Positions 1 through 7,147 of a stretch of 64,000 nucleotides of DNA are shown here, in pieces; the stretch's first letter is position 1; each line of letters begins with the position of its first letter. Below the pieces are notes generated by a model, which saw only the letters and a program-made list of their open reading frames with translations, was not told the origin of the DNA and did no database searches. Location of the stretch: contig NZ_JAUSYH010000001.1 of assembly GCF_030816715.1 (NCBI RefSeq), positions 2,232,001 to 2,296,000 of the forward strand, written 5' to 3'. Position numbers and translations under genes: made by a program. This DNA is from Streptomyces achromogenes (lineage in GTDB: Bacteria > Actinomycetota > Actinomycetes > Streptomycetales > Streptomycetaceae).

Positions 1-1340
1 ACGGTGGCGCTCCCCGTCGAACCCCCGTACTCGGCGGGCGTGTCGTACACGATGACGGTGTCCGAGCGGCGGTGTCCGGTGCCGCGCAGCGCGATGTTCG
101 GCTTGCTCGCGGGGATGTACACCTTCTCGCGGTACGTGCCCGGCGCGACGGCGACGGTGACGCCGACGGCGTTGCCGTCGGGCACGGCGTCGACGGCGGC
201 CTGGACCGTCGGGTAGTCGCCCGGCACGTTCAGCGTGACCGCGTCACCGATCTGCTTCTGCGGCCCGGAGAACCGGGTGACCAGCGCGGGGACGGCCGCC
301 GCGGGGTCCAGCCGGTAGGCGTAGAACGCCCGCGGATCGAAGGCCGCGCCCCACTCGTCGGTCCGTCCGCTCGTCCTCCGCAGGATCGACCCGCGCTCGA
401 CCAGCTCGGCCGTCGCGTCGGCCTGGTACGGGTGCTGGACCCGGTCGTAGTAACTGTTCTCGATGACCATCTTCGTGCGGCCCCGCGACCAGTTCCCGTA
501 CGTCCACACCGGGTCCCCGTCGGCGACCTGCGCCGAGAGGTAGTTGTTGTAGAGGTGGGCGTAGGCGCAGTTGTCCGCCGAGGGGTTGCGCTGCTTGGTG
601 CCCGTGAACCAGTTGTGGTCCATGGTGATCTGGGTCAGGACGTTCGTCGTCCAGCCGATGCCCAGCGCCTTGTTGTGGTTGCTGAACCGGTTGTAGGAGA
701 CGGTGATGTACTGGCTGTCCTTGCGGATGTCGAGCAGCCCGTCGCCCATGTGCGTGAAGCGGTTGTGGTCGATCCACACGTGGTCGACCGTGTCCATCTG
801 GATGGCGTCGAAGTCGGTGGTCTTGCCGTCCCAGTCGCCCTCGACGTAGCTGTCCCGGATCGTCAGGTTGCGGATGATCACGTTGTGCGTGCCGGGGTTC
901 AGGTGCAGCTCGCCGTGCACGATCTCACCGGTGTCCCCGACCCCGGTGATCGTCTTGTTCGAGGTCACGACGATGTCCGAGCCGAACGGCTCGACGGCCA
1001 CCGCTCCCTTGACGCGGATGACGTACGGCTCCTCGGCCGCGGCGTACCGGGCCAGCGAGGCCTGGTCGGTGACGGTGACGACCTTGCCGCCCGCGCCGCC
1101 GGTGGTGCCGCCGGCGAGGGAGGCGAAGCCGTGGGCCCGGTCCGTCCAGCGGGACGCCGAGGCGGCCGGGGCGGCGGTCCGCGGCGCTGAACGGGTCCCC
1201 GGTGCGGAGTGAGCCTCCGGTGCGGAGGCGGTGGCCCGGGCCTCGCCGGCCGCGCCGAGGCAGCACGCCGCCAGCAGGCCGGCGACGGCCGCCAGGACCG
1301 CCGGCGGCCTTGGCAAGCGCTTGCTAGGGAAGTGCGTCAT
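1..1340 (-). CDS. Secreted pectate lyase fused to pectin methylesterase (3' end cut by window edge)
   Basis: 446 residues are visible; the C-terminus lies beyond the left edge. The N-terminus is a signal peptide: basic (PSKRLPRPP), then a hydrophobic Ala/Leu run ending near residue 36 (LAAC could also be read as a lipobox). A PL1 pectate lyase core follows, with WIDHNRF near residue 185 and NHNKALGIGW near 225. From about residue 375 the motifs PTVQAAVDAVPDG and GTYREKVYIP mark the start of a CE8 pectinesterase domain. The protein should act outside the cell, removing methyl esters from pectin and cleaving polygalacturonate by beta-elimination. It starts 33 bases after the GH43 stop, so it is probably the last gene of that operon. 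Oddity: a LacI-type palindrome lies inside its signal-peptide codons. The PL1 call is firm; the esterase domain is only partly visible. Confidence 0.88.
   Translation of the reverse strand, partial: MTHFPSKRLPRPPAVLAAVAGLLAACCLGAAGEARATASAPEAHSAPGTRSAPRTAAPAASASRWTDRAHGFASLAGGTTGGAGGKVVTVTDQASLARYAAAEEPYVIRVKGAVAVEPFGSDIVVTSNKTITGVGDTGEIVHGELHLNPGTHNVIIRNLTIRDSYVEGDWDGKTTDFDAIQMDTVDHVWIDHNRFTHMGDGLLDIRKDSQYITVSYNRFSNHNKALGIGWTTNVLTQITMDHNWFTGTKQRNPSADNCAYAHLYNNYLSAQVADGDPVWTYGNWSRGRTKMVIENSYYDRVQHPYQADATAELVERGSILRRTSGRTDEWGAAFDPRAFYAYRLDPAAAVPALVTRFSGPQKQIGDAVTLNVPGDYPTVQAAVDAVPDGNAVGVTVAVAPGTYREKVYIPASKPNIALRGTGHRRSDTVIVYDTPAEYGGSTGSAT
1313..1324. promoter_or_regulatory. LacI/GalR-type palindrome GCAAGCGCTTGC inside the pectate lyase start region
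   Basis: Perfect 12-base palindrome around an AAGCGCTT core, the usual centre of LacI-family operators in Streptomyces carbohydrate genes. It falls in codons 6-9 of the pectate lyase, not in a classical promoter position. It could act as a roadblock or internal operator; chance from the codons for Lys-Arg-Leu is possible. Confidence 0.4.
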
Positions 1341-1373
1341 TGCGGCTCCCAACAGGCTTACAGCGGAAGTGGG

Positions 1374-2894
1374 TCAGAGTGTTCGGATGCGGAACTCGCT
1401 GAACGTGGCCGCGCCGACGTGCCCGGTACCGGTCGGCGCGACGGCGAAGAGGCCGAGCAGGGCTCCGACCCAGCGCCAGGGGGTGGCCGCGAAGACGGGG
1501 CCGGACGGGCACGGGCCGTCGCCGACGTCGTAGGCGAAACGGCAGCGCGCGCCCGCGCCGATCTCGATGCGCAGCCGTGCCCGGCCGTCGGGGGCGAGCC
1601 GTGGCCGGGCCGCGTCCCGCTCGCTCTCGGCGACCGGCTCGGCGAACCGGTGGACGAGCCGGACCGTGCCGTCGGCGTCCCGCTGGAGCCCGATCCAGCC
1701 GAACGCGTCGCCGAGGACCGTGAGTCCGGCGCGTGCGCCCGGCTCCTCGCTGTGCAGCCGCAGCTCCACCTCGACGGCGGACGGGACGCCGGGCAGCCGC
1801 TGGGTGAGGACGTTCGGCAGGGTGCGCAGATCATGCGCGTCCGGCGTCCGCACGCAGGTCAGCCGCAGTCCGTCGGCCGAGTGCCGGACGGCCCAGCCGG
1901 CCTGGGGGTTGGCCGTCCACGACCACTGGCGGCCCGGGCGCCCGCCGGGGAAGTCGTCGTCGACGGCGGGCGCAGCGGGCGGCTGCGGGGGCAGGGCGGG
2001 CCGCCGGTGCGTCAGGACGGGGGCGCCCTCGTCGCCGATCACCGGCCAGCCTCCCGCACCGTCCCAGCGCATCGGCTGGAGGTGGACCACCCTGCCGTAC
2101 GCACCGCGCTGCTGGAAGTGCACGAACCAGTCCTCGCCGGACGCGGTGCGCACCCAGCCGCCCTGGTGCGGGCCGTTGACCTCGGTGTCCTTCTGCTCCA
2201 GGACGATCCGTTCCTCGTACGGGCCGAAGAACTCCCGCGACCGGAACGCGCCCTGCCAGCCCGTCTCCACCCCTCCGGCCGGGGCGAGGATCCAGAACCA
2301 GCCGTCGTGACGGTAGAGCTTGGGGCCTTCGAGGGTGAACCAGCCGGGGATGCCGTCCCCGTCGACGATCACCTTGCCCTCGTCGAGGACGGACGTCCCG
2401 TCGGGGTGCATACGGTGGCCGGTGAGCCGGTTCTTGACGCCCGCGCGGGACTTCGCCCAGGCGTGCACCAGATAGGCCTCGCCGCTCTCCTCGTCCCACA
2501 GGGGGCACGGGTCGATCAGACCCTTGCCCGCCTTGACCAGGTGCGGACGGGTCCAGGGCCCCCGGATCCCGGGCGCGTTGACCTGGAACACGCCCTGGTC
2601 GGGGTCGCCCCAGAAGATCCAGAAACGGTCGTCGTGGTGCCGTAAGGAGGGCGCCCACACCCCGCAGTCGTGCCGCGGAGTCCTGAAGTCGCCCACCGGC
2701 TCCAGGCGTTCCAGGGCGTGGCCGACCAGCGTCCAGTTCACCAGGTCGCGCGAGTGCAGCAGCGGCAGTCCGGGGGCCCGGCCGAAGCTGGAGGCGGTGA
2801 GGTAGAAGTCGTCGCCGACACGCACGACGTCCGGGTCGGACCAGTCGGCGTTCAGGACCGGGTTCGTGTACGTCCCGTGCTGCTCCCCCGTCAC
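1374..2894 (-). CDS. GH43 family glycoside hydrolase (arabinosidase/xylosidase-type), cytoplasmic
   Basis: 506 residues with no signal peptide, so it probably acts on imported oligosaccharides. The five-bladed propeller of GH43 clan F is recognisable: the general base is Asp20 in SDPD, the pKa-modulating Asp is D128 in GLIDPCP, and the general acid is Glu189 in TLEGPKLY. Residues from about 310 look like the C-terminal beta-sandwich (GH43_C2 type). The closest subgroup is probably the one acting on arabino- or xylo-side chains; the exact sugar cannot be read. It starts with GTG overlapping the stop of the upstream DUF6807 gene by four bases (GTGA), so the two are translationally coupled. In context it would trim arabinan or rhamnogalacturonan side chains of pectin. 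Confidence 0.88.
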   Translation of the reverse strand: MTGEQHGTYTNPVLNADWSDPDVVRVGDDFYLTASSFGRAPGLPLLHSRDLVNWTLVGHALERLEPVGDFRTPRHDCGVWAPSLRHHDDRFWIFWGDPDQGVFQVNAPGIRGPWTRPHLVKAGKGLIDPCPLWDEESGEAYLVHAWAKSRAGVKNRLTGHRMHPDGTSVLDEGKVIVDGDGIPGWFTLEGPKLYRHDGWFWILAPAGGVETGWQGAFRSREFFGPYEERIVLEQKDTEVNGPHQGGWVRTASGEDWFVHFQQRGAYGRVVHLQPMRWDGAGGWPVIGDEGAPVLTHRRPALPPQPPAAPAVDDDFPGGRPGRQWSWTANPQAGWAVRHSADGLRLTCVRTPDAHDLRTLPNVLTQRLPGVPSAVEVELRLHSEEPGARAGLTVLGDAFGWIGLQRDADGTVRLVHRFAEPVAESERDAARPRLAPDGRARLRIEIGAGARCRFAYDVGDGPCPSGPVFAATPWRWVGALLGLFAVAPTGTGHVGAATFSEFRIRTL

Positions 2895-3745
2895 TGGCTG
2901 ACCGCCTTCCGGACCAGCGCCGCGGCCTCGCCCCGGTCCGGGCGGCCGTCGGCGACGACGGTGACGATCCGGCGGACGACCGTCTCCCCGGGCGGCACGG
3001 ACAGCCGTTCGGCGAACGCCAGCGAGGAGCCGACGCCCGGGTACTCGGCGGTGCGGACGAACCAGGGGTCGCGGCGGGTGGCGTCGGTGGCGCCCGCGAA
3101 GACGAGCGTCCAGCCCGCGCCGGCCAGCGCGAGCCAGTCGGCGCGTGAGCCGTGCACGGCCGCCTCGCCCTCCGTGTCCGCGGTGAAGACGTCGGGGGCC
3201 CGGTCCTCCTTGCGGGCCCGCCAGAAGAAGCCGCCGTAGGCCGCGCCGGGACGCCCGTTCGTCGCCGGGCTGCCGATGGACAGCGGGGCGCCCGAGACGT
3301 TGGTGAGGGAGAAGGTGAAGTCCAGCGCCCAGGCGGAGGAGGTCAGTTCGGTCGCCGCGACCGTCCGGCGCTCGCGCAGCAGCTCCGTGCCCGACGCCAC
3401 CCAGCGCAGCTCCTCCACGAAGCCGTCGGGGTCGCGCAGCTGGAAGGACCCGTGCCGCTGCGCGCCGTGGTCGTCCAGCTCGGTCGGGCCCCGGTCTCGG
3501 ACGTAGGTGCGGCCGCCCCAGAAGTTGTGCCCCTCGACGTCGGGTACGGCTACACCGACGCCGAGGTGGTGAAGGTGGTCGGCGGGGCTGAGCTCGGTGA
3601 CCGTGGCGCCGGCCAGGGTGCTGACGGGGTGCAGATAGGGGCGCGGGGAGAGCCGGGCGGGCAGCTCGGGCCGCGTGACGTAGCGGCCGACCGGGCGGCC
3701 GGCGACACGCAGGACGACCGGTGAGTCGGGTGCCGGTGCGGTCAT
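2891..3745 (-). CDS. DUF6807 (PmoA-like) family protein
   Basis: 284 residues from the ATG that overlaps the upstream Gfo/Idh stop by one base (TGATG). The sequence has the family pattern: a DHLHHLGVG motif near residue 58, GHNFWGG, and a C-terminal beta-rich half with TNGRPGAAYGGFFWR. The family is often labelled methane oxygenase PmoA, but that label is misleading in sugar clusters, where these proteins resemble galactose-mutarotase/lyase-like beta-sandwiches and sit beside Gfo/Idh oxidoreductases, as here. The role is unknown; a carbohydrate-binding or lyase function on plant-derived sugars is an inference from the neighbours. It overlaps the GH43 gene downstream, so all three are one transcription unit. 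Confidence 0.8.
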   Translation of the reverse strand: MTAPAPDSPVVLRVAGRPVGRYVTRPELPARLSPRPYLHPVSTLAGATVTELSPADHLHHLGVGVAVPDVEGHNFWGGRTYVRDRGPTELDDHGAQRHGSFQLRDPDGFVEELRWVASGTELLRERRTVAATELTSSAWALDFTFSLTNVSGAPLSIGSPATNGRPGAAYGGFFWRARKEDRAPDVFTADTEGEAAVHGSRADWLALAGAGWTLVFAGATDATRRDPWFVRTAEYPGVGSSLAFAERLSVPPGETVVRRIVTVVADGRPDRGEAAALVRKAVSQ

Positions 3746-4905
3746 CAGGGGCTCACCTCTTTCGGATGCGCGGTCGTGAACGCCCAGGGGGCGCCCAGTT
3801 CGGAGTAGAGAGCGAGGGTGTCGGCGGCGGCCGCGACGAGGCCGTCGACGCCGGGGACGACCCGCCGGTCCTCGTCGGGCAGCAGACGCCAGGCGTCGTC
3901 GGGCAGCTGCACCGGGTCGGGCGCGACCCGGATCGCCTCCACGACCCGCATGAACGACTCGGTGACGGCGGGCGGGACCAGCAGCTCCGTCCCGTCGGCG
4001 AGGTGCTCGACCAGGTTCTCCAGCAGGTCGGTGCGGCCGTACTCGAACTCCTCGGGACCGTGGCCGGCCCGCTGGAGCAGGACGCGGTCCTGCTTGTACC
4101 AGTAGGTGATCCGGCCGCGGCTGCCGTGGACGACGACGTACGGGTCGTCGGGGTCCTCGGCGCACAGCGTGGCCGCGACGACGATCTGCAGGCCGTCCGC
4201 CGTGGTGACGCGGACGCAGGAGGTGTCGTCGGACTCGATGGCGTTGGCGTGCGCCAGCTCGGTCTCGATGCCGGCGACGTCCTGCGCCCGCGTGGCTCCG
4301 GCCAGCACGAGGGCGGTGGCGACGGCGTGCGCGAGGGGGTTGGTGAGCGCCCCGTCGATGACGTCGACACCGTTCAGCCGCCGCCTGCCCGCCCAGGGGG
4401 CGCGCCGGTAGTAGGACTCGGCGCGGGCCCAGGCGCCGGCGCCGCCGACCCCCGCGATCTCACCGATCACCCCGTCGCGGATCAGGGCGCGGACCGCGGG
4501 CACGGCGTGCGAGCCCAGCGACTGGAAGCCGACCTGGCAGACCACGCCGGCCTCGGCGATCCCCTCGGCCATCCGGCGGAACTCGGCGTACGACGGCGCC
4601 GGCGGCTTCTCCAGGAGCAGGTGCACACCCTTGCGGGCCGCCGTCAGCGCGAGGTCGGCGTGGGTCGGGATCGGGGTGCAGATCACGGCGATCCGGGCTC
4701 CGGTGGAGTCGAGCAGCGCGCCGAAGTCCGCGGACTGCTCGGGCGCGCCGAGGCCCTCGGGGATCTCGGCCCGGGTCAGCGGGGTCAGCTCGCAGACGCC
4801 CGCCAGGCGGACGATGCCCTTGTCCTGGAGCCTGCGGATGTTGTCCAGGTGCCAGCGGCCGTGGCCGCGCGCGCCCGCCAGGACGATCGGTACAGCGGTG
4901 CTCAT
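3745..4905 (-). CDS. Gfo/Idh/MocA family NAD(P)-dependent sugar oxidoreductase
   Basis: 386 residues. The N-terminal Rossmann fold has a variant dinucleotide loop GARGHG at residues 11-16 rather than GxGxxG, and the family EKP motif is EKPP at 99-102 with Lys100 as the expected catalytic lysine. The C-terminal alpha/beta half follows (ITYWYKQDR region). Members oxidise or isomerise sugars or inositols with NAD(P); the substrate here is not readable. It is co-transcribed with the DUF6807 and GH43 genes downstream (one-base overlap) and sits 187 bases after the permease pair, so it may process a pectin-derived sugar after import. Confidence 0.85.
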   Translation of the reverse strand: MSTAVPIVLAGARGHGRWHLDNIRRLQDKGIVRLAGVCELTPLTRAEIPEGLGAPEQSADFGALLDSTGARIAVICTPIPTHADLALTAARKGVHLLLEKPPAPSYAEFRRMAEGIAEAGVVCQVGFQSLGSHAVPAVRALIRDGVIGEIAGVGGAGAWARAESYYRRAPWAGRRRLNGVDVIDGALTNPLAHAVATALVLAGATRAQDVAGIETELAHANAIESDDTSCVRVTTADGLQIVVAATLCAEDPDDPYVVVHGSRGRITYWYKQDRVLLQRAGHGPEEFEYGRTDLLENLVEHLADGTELLVPPAVTESFMRVVEAIRVAPDPVQLPDDAWRLLPDEDRRVVPGVDGLVAAAADTLALYSELGAPWAFTTAHPKEVSP

Positions 4906-5092
4906 GGAATCCTCCCTGCGCCCGCGCCGCGTGCCACCGTGCGGTCGGCTGCCGCGGCGCTGTCGATCACTGCGTGCAGGGTAGGCGTCCGGCCGCGGTC
5001 CGCCGTGCGGTCGCGCCCGCCGCCGTGGGCGTGGTGGATCGCGAGGAGGCCCACGGGCCGGCTCCCCCCGGACGTGACGGCCTGACGGCTCC

Positions 5093-5992
5093 TCATCCCT
5101 TCACCGCCCCGGCGCTGAACCCGGTGATCAGCCACTTCTGGATGAAGGCGAAGACGATCACCACGGGGACGGCGGCGATGATGCCGCCCGCGGCCAGCGC
5201 GCCCAGGTCGACGCTGTCCGCGCTCATCAGGGTGTTGAGGCCGACGGGGATCGTCTGCTTGCTCTGGTCGGAGAGGAACATCAGGGCGAACAGGAAGTGG
5301 TTCCAGGCGTGCACGAAGGCGAAGGAGCCTACGGCGATCAGCCCGGGCCGCAGCAGGGGCAGGACGACGATCCGGAAGGCGGTGAGCCGGTTGCAGCCGT
5401 CGACCCAGGCCGCCTCCTCCAGGGAGTAGGGCACGTTCCGGATGAAGCCGCTGATCAGGATGATCGACAGGGGCAGCTGGAAGACCGTCTCGGCGATGAT
5501 GACGCTGCCCAGCGAGTTGATCATCTTCAGCTCGGCGAAGATCTGGAAGAGCGGGACGAGCAGCAGCGCGCCCGGCACGAACTGGGTGCACAGCAGAGCG
5601 AGCATGAAGCCACGCTTGATCTTGAAGTCGAAGCGCGCGAGGGCGTAGCCGCCGGCCAGGGCCACGCCGGTGGTCAGCAGCAGGGTCGCCACGCCGGTGA
5701 GCACGCTGTTCTGGAAGTAGACGGCGAAGTCACGCTCGTTCCAGACCTTTTCGAAGTGGTCGAAGGTCATCGGCCAGGGCACCAGCGAGGTGGAGCCGGC
5801 CGGGCGGAGCGCGAAGAGCAGGATCCAGTAGAAGGGGACCAGGGTGAAGACCAGGTAGATCCCCAGCGGGAGGTAGATCTGCCAGCGGGGGGCCTCGTCC
5901 CAGGCACGCTTGTGGCGGGACGGGCGGCGGGCGGGTGCGGCGGGCTCGCGCACGGGGGCGGGCACCACCTCGGGGGCCTCCTTGGTGATCAC
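5093..5992 (-). CDS. Carbohydrate ABC transporter permease (MalG type)
   Basis: 299 residues from a GTG that overlaps the partner permease stop by four bases (GTGA). A basic, proline-rich N-terminal tail of about 35 residues precedes six hydrophobic segments typical of the MalG/UgpE family. The ATPase-contact EAA loop is clear (EAAWVDGCNRLTAF, then LPLLRPGL). It should form a heterodimer with the gene just upstream. A solute-binding protein and an ATPase gene are absent nearby; in Streptomyces the shared ATPase MsiK commonly serves such permeases. An oligosaccharide substrate is inferred from the adjoining glycosidase and lyase. Confidence 0.9.
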   Translation of the reverse strand: MITKEAPEVVPAPVREPAAPARRPSRHKRAWDEAPRWQIYLPLGIYLVFTLVPFYWILLFALRPAGSTSLVPWPMTFDHFEKVWNERDFAVYFQNSVLTGVATLLLTTGVALAGGYALARFDFKIKRGFMLALLCTQFVPGALLLVPLFQIFAELKMINSLGSVIIAETVFQLPLSIILISGFIRNVPYSLEEAAWVDGCNRLTAFRIVVLPLLRPGLIAVGSFAFVHAWNHFLFALMFLSDQSKQTIPVGLNTLMSADSVDLGALAAGGIIAAVPVVIVFAFIQKWLITGFSAGAVKG

Positions 5993-6924
5993 TTGGCGCC
6001 TCCTCCGAACTTGCTCAGCCGCAGATAGACCAACGAGCAGAAGAGCAGGATCACGAACGCGACCGTGGTCAGGGCGGACGCGTAACCGAAGTTGTGGGCG
6101 TCGACGCTGGTGTTGGCGATGTAGAGCGGGAGGGTGGTGGTCTCCCCCGCCGGGCCGCCGCCGGTGAGCGTGTACAGCAGGTCGACGTTGTTGAACTCCC
6201 ACACCGCGCGCAGCAGCGTGGACAGGACGATGGCGTCCTTCAGGTGGGGCAGGGTGATGTGCCAGAACTGCTTGATCCGGCTGGCGCCGTCGACCTCGGC
6301 GGCCTCGTACAGGTCCTTGGAGACGGACTGGAGGTCGGCGAGGATGAGGATCGCGAAGAAGGGGACACCGCGCCACAGGTCGGCGACGATCGCCGCCGAG
6401 AAGACGGTGGAGGTGTCCGACAGCCAGCTGGTGCCGTACTCGCCGATCCCCATGTCCGCGAGGTAACGGGTGATGCCGGTCTGGGAGTTGTAGAGCAGCA
6501 CCCAGATCGCGGAGGTCAGCACGCCGGAGACGGCCCACGGGGAGAAGACCAGCGCGCGGCCGAGCGAGCGTCCCACGAAGGTCTGGTTGACGATCAGCGC
6601 CAGCGCCAGACCGAACAGCAGCTGCAGCCCGACCTCGACGAAGACCCACTGGGCGCTGAAGGTCAGCGTGTCCCAGAACTGCGGGTCGTCGGTGAAGGCG
6701 TGGACGAAGTTGTCGAAGCCCGCGAAGCCGTTGCGCCAGGGCTTGGTGGGGTTGTAGTTCTGCAGGCTGTAGTAGAAGACGCTGACGACCGGGTAGGCGA
6801 TGAAGCCCAGCATCAGCAGGGCCGCCGGCGCGATCAGCAGGTACGGCAGCCTGCGGGGCGTGGCGGAGGCACGGCGCCGCCGGGGCGGCGCGGGCCGTTT
6901 CGCCACGGCTGCGGCTTGGGCCAT
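5989..6924 (-). CDS. Carbohydrate ABC transporter permease (MalF type)
   Basis: 311 residues starting at MAQAAAV. A basic tail (RPAPPRRRRAS) precedes a first hydrophobic segment at about 28-50; the CUT1 permease pattern continues with the EAA loop (EAAEVDGASRIKQF, then ITLPHLKDA). It pairs with the MalG-type permease downstream. The 223-base region in front holds an AAGCGCTT palindrome about 80 bases before the start plus short GT-rich repeats, so LacI-type control is likely. No sugar-binding lipoprotein gene lies on either side, which is unusual for this family. Confidence 0.9.
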   Translation of the reverse strand: MAQAAAVAKRPAPPRRRRASATPRRLPYLLIAPAALLMLGFIAYPVVSVFYYSLQNYNPTKPWRNGFAGFDNFVHAFTDDPQFWDTLTFSAQWVFVEVGLQLLFGLALALIVNQTFVGRSLGRALVFSPWAVSGVLTSAIWVLLYNSQTGITRYLADMGIGEYGTSWLSDTSTVFSAAIVADLWRGVPFFAILILADLQSVSKDLYEAAEVDGASRIKQFWHITLPHLKDAIVLSTLLRAVWEFNNVDLLYTLTGGGPAGETTTLPLYIANTSVDAHNFGYASALTTVAFVILLFCSLVYLRLSKFGGGAK

Positions 6925-7001
6925 CACTGTTCTCCGTTCTCGGTGCGTCGTGCGTGCGTGGTGCGTGGTGCGTGGTGCGTGGTGCGGGATCACGACGTTC
7001 G

Positions 7002-7013
7002 GGAAGCGCTTTC
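7002..7013. promoter_or_regulatory. LacI/GalR-type operator candidate GGAAGCGCTTTC upstream of the permeases
   Basis: The AAGCGCTT core is a perfect palindrome about 80 bases before the MalF-type permease start. Same core as the sites in the pectate lyase gene and before the AbfB gene. Position and neighbours fit a sugar-responsive LacI-family repressor, which is not encoded in the window. Confidence 0.55.
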
Positions 7014-7069
7014 TCCCTGTGCAGACGCGTGCGCTGTCCTGCTGTTGTCGCGTGGTGCGGTAGTGCGGT

Positions 7070-7132
7070 GATCCCGTGGTGCGGTGGTGCGATCCCGTGG
7101 TGCGGTGGTCCGTGATCCCGTGGTGCGGTGGT
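7070..7132. repeat. Three near-tandem 19-base repeats (GATCCCGTGGTGCGGTGGT)
   Basis: Copies start at 7070, 7091 and 7114, that is every 21-23 bases or about two helical turns. They fill the space between the sugar-acid dehydratase stop and the permease operator, and are followed at 6957-6986 by GTGCGTG heptamer repeats. Slippage products or an array of protein sites; no terminator hairpin is seen here. Confidence 0.7.
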
Positions 7133-7147
7133 GCGTCGTGCGGTGGT

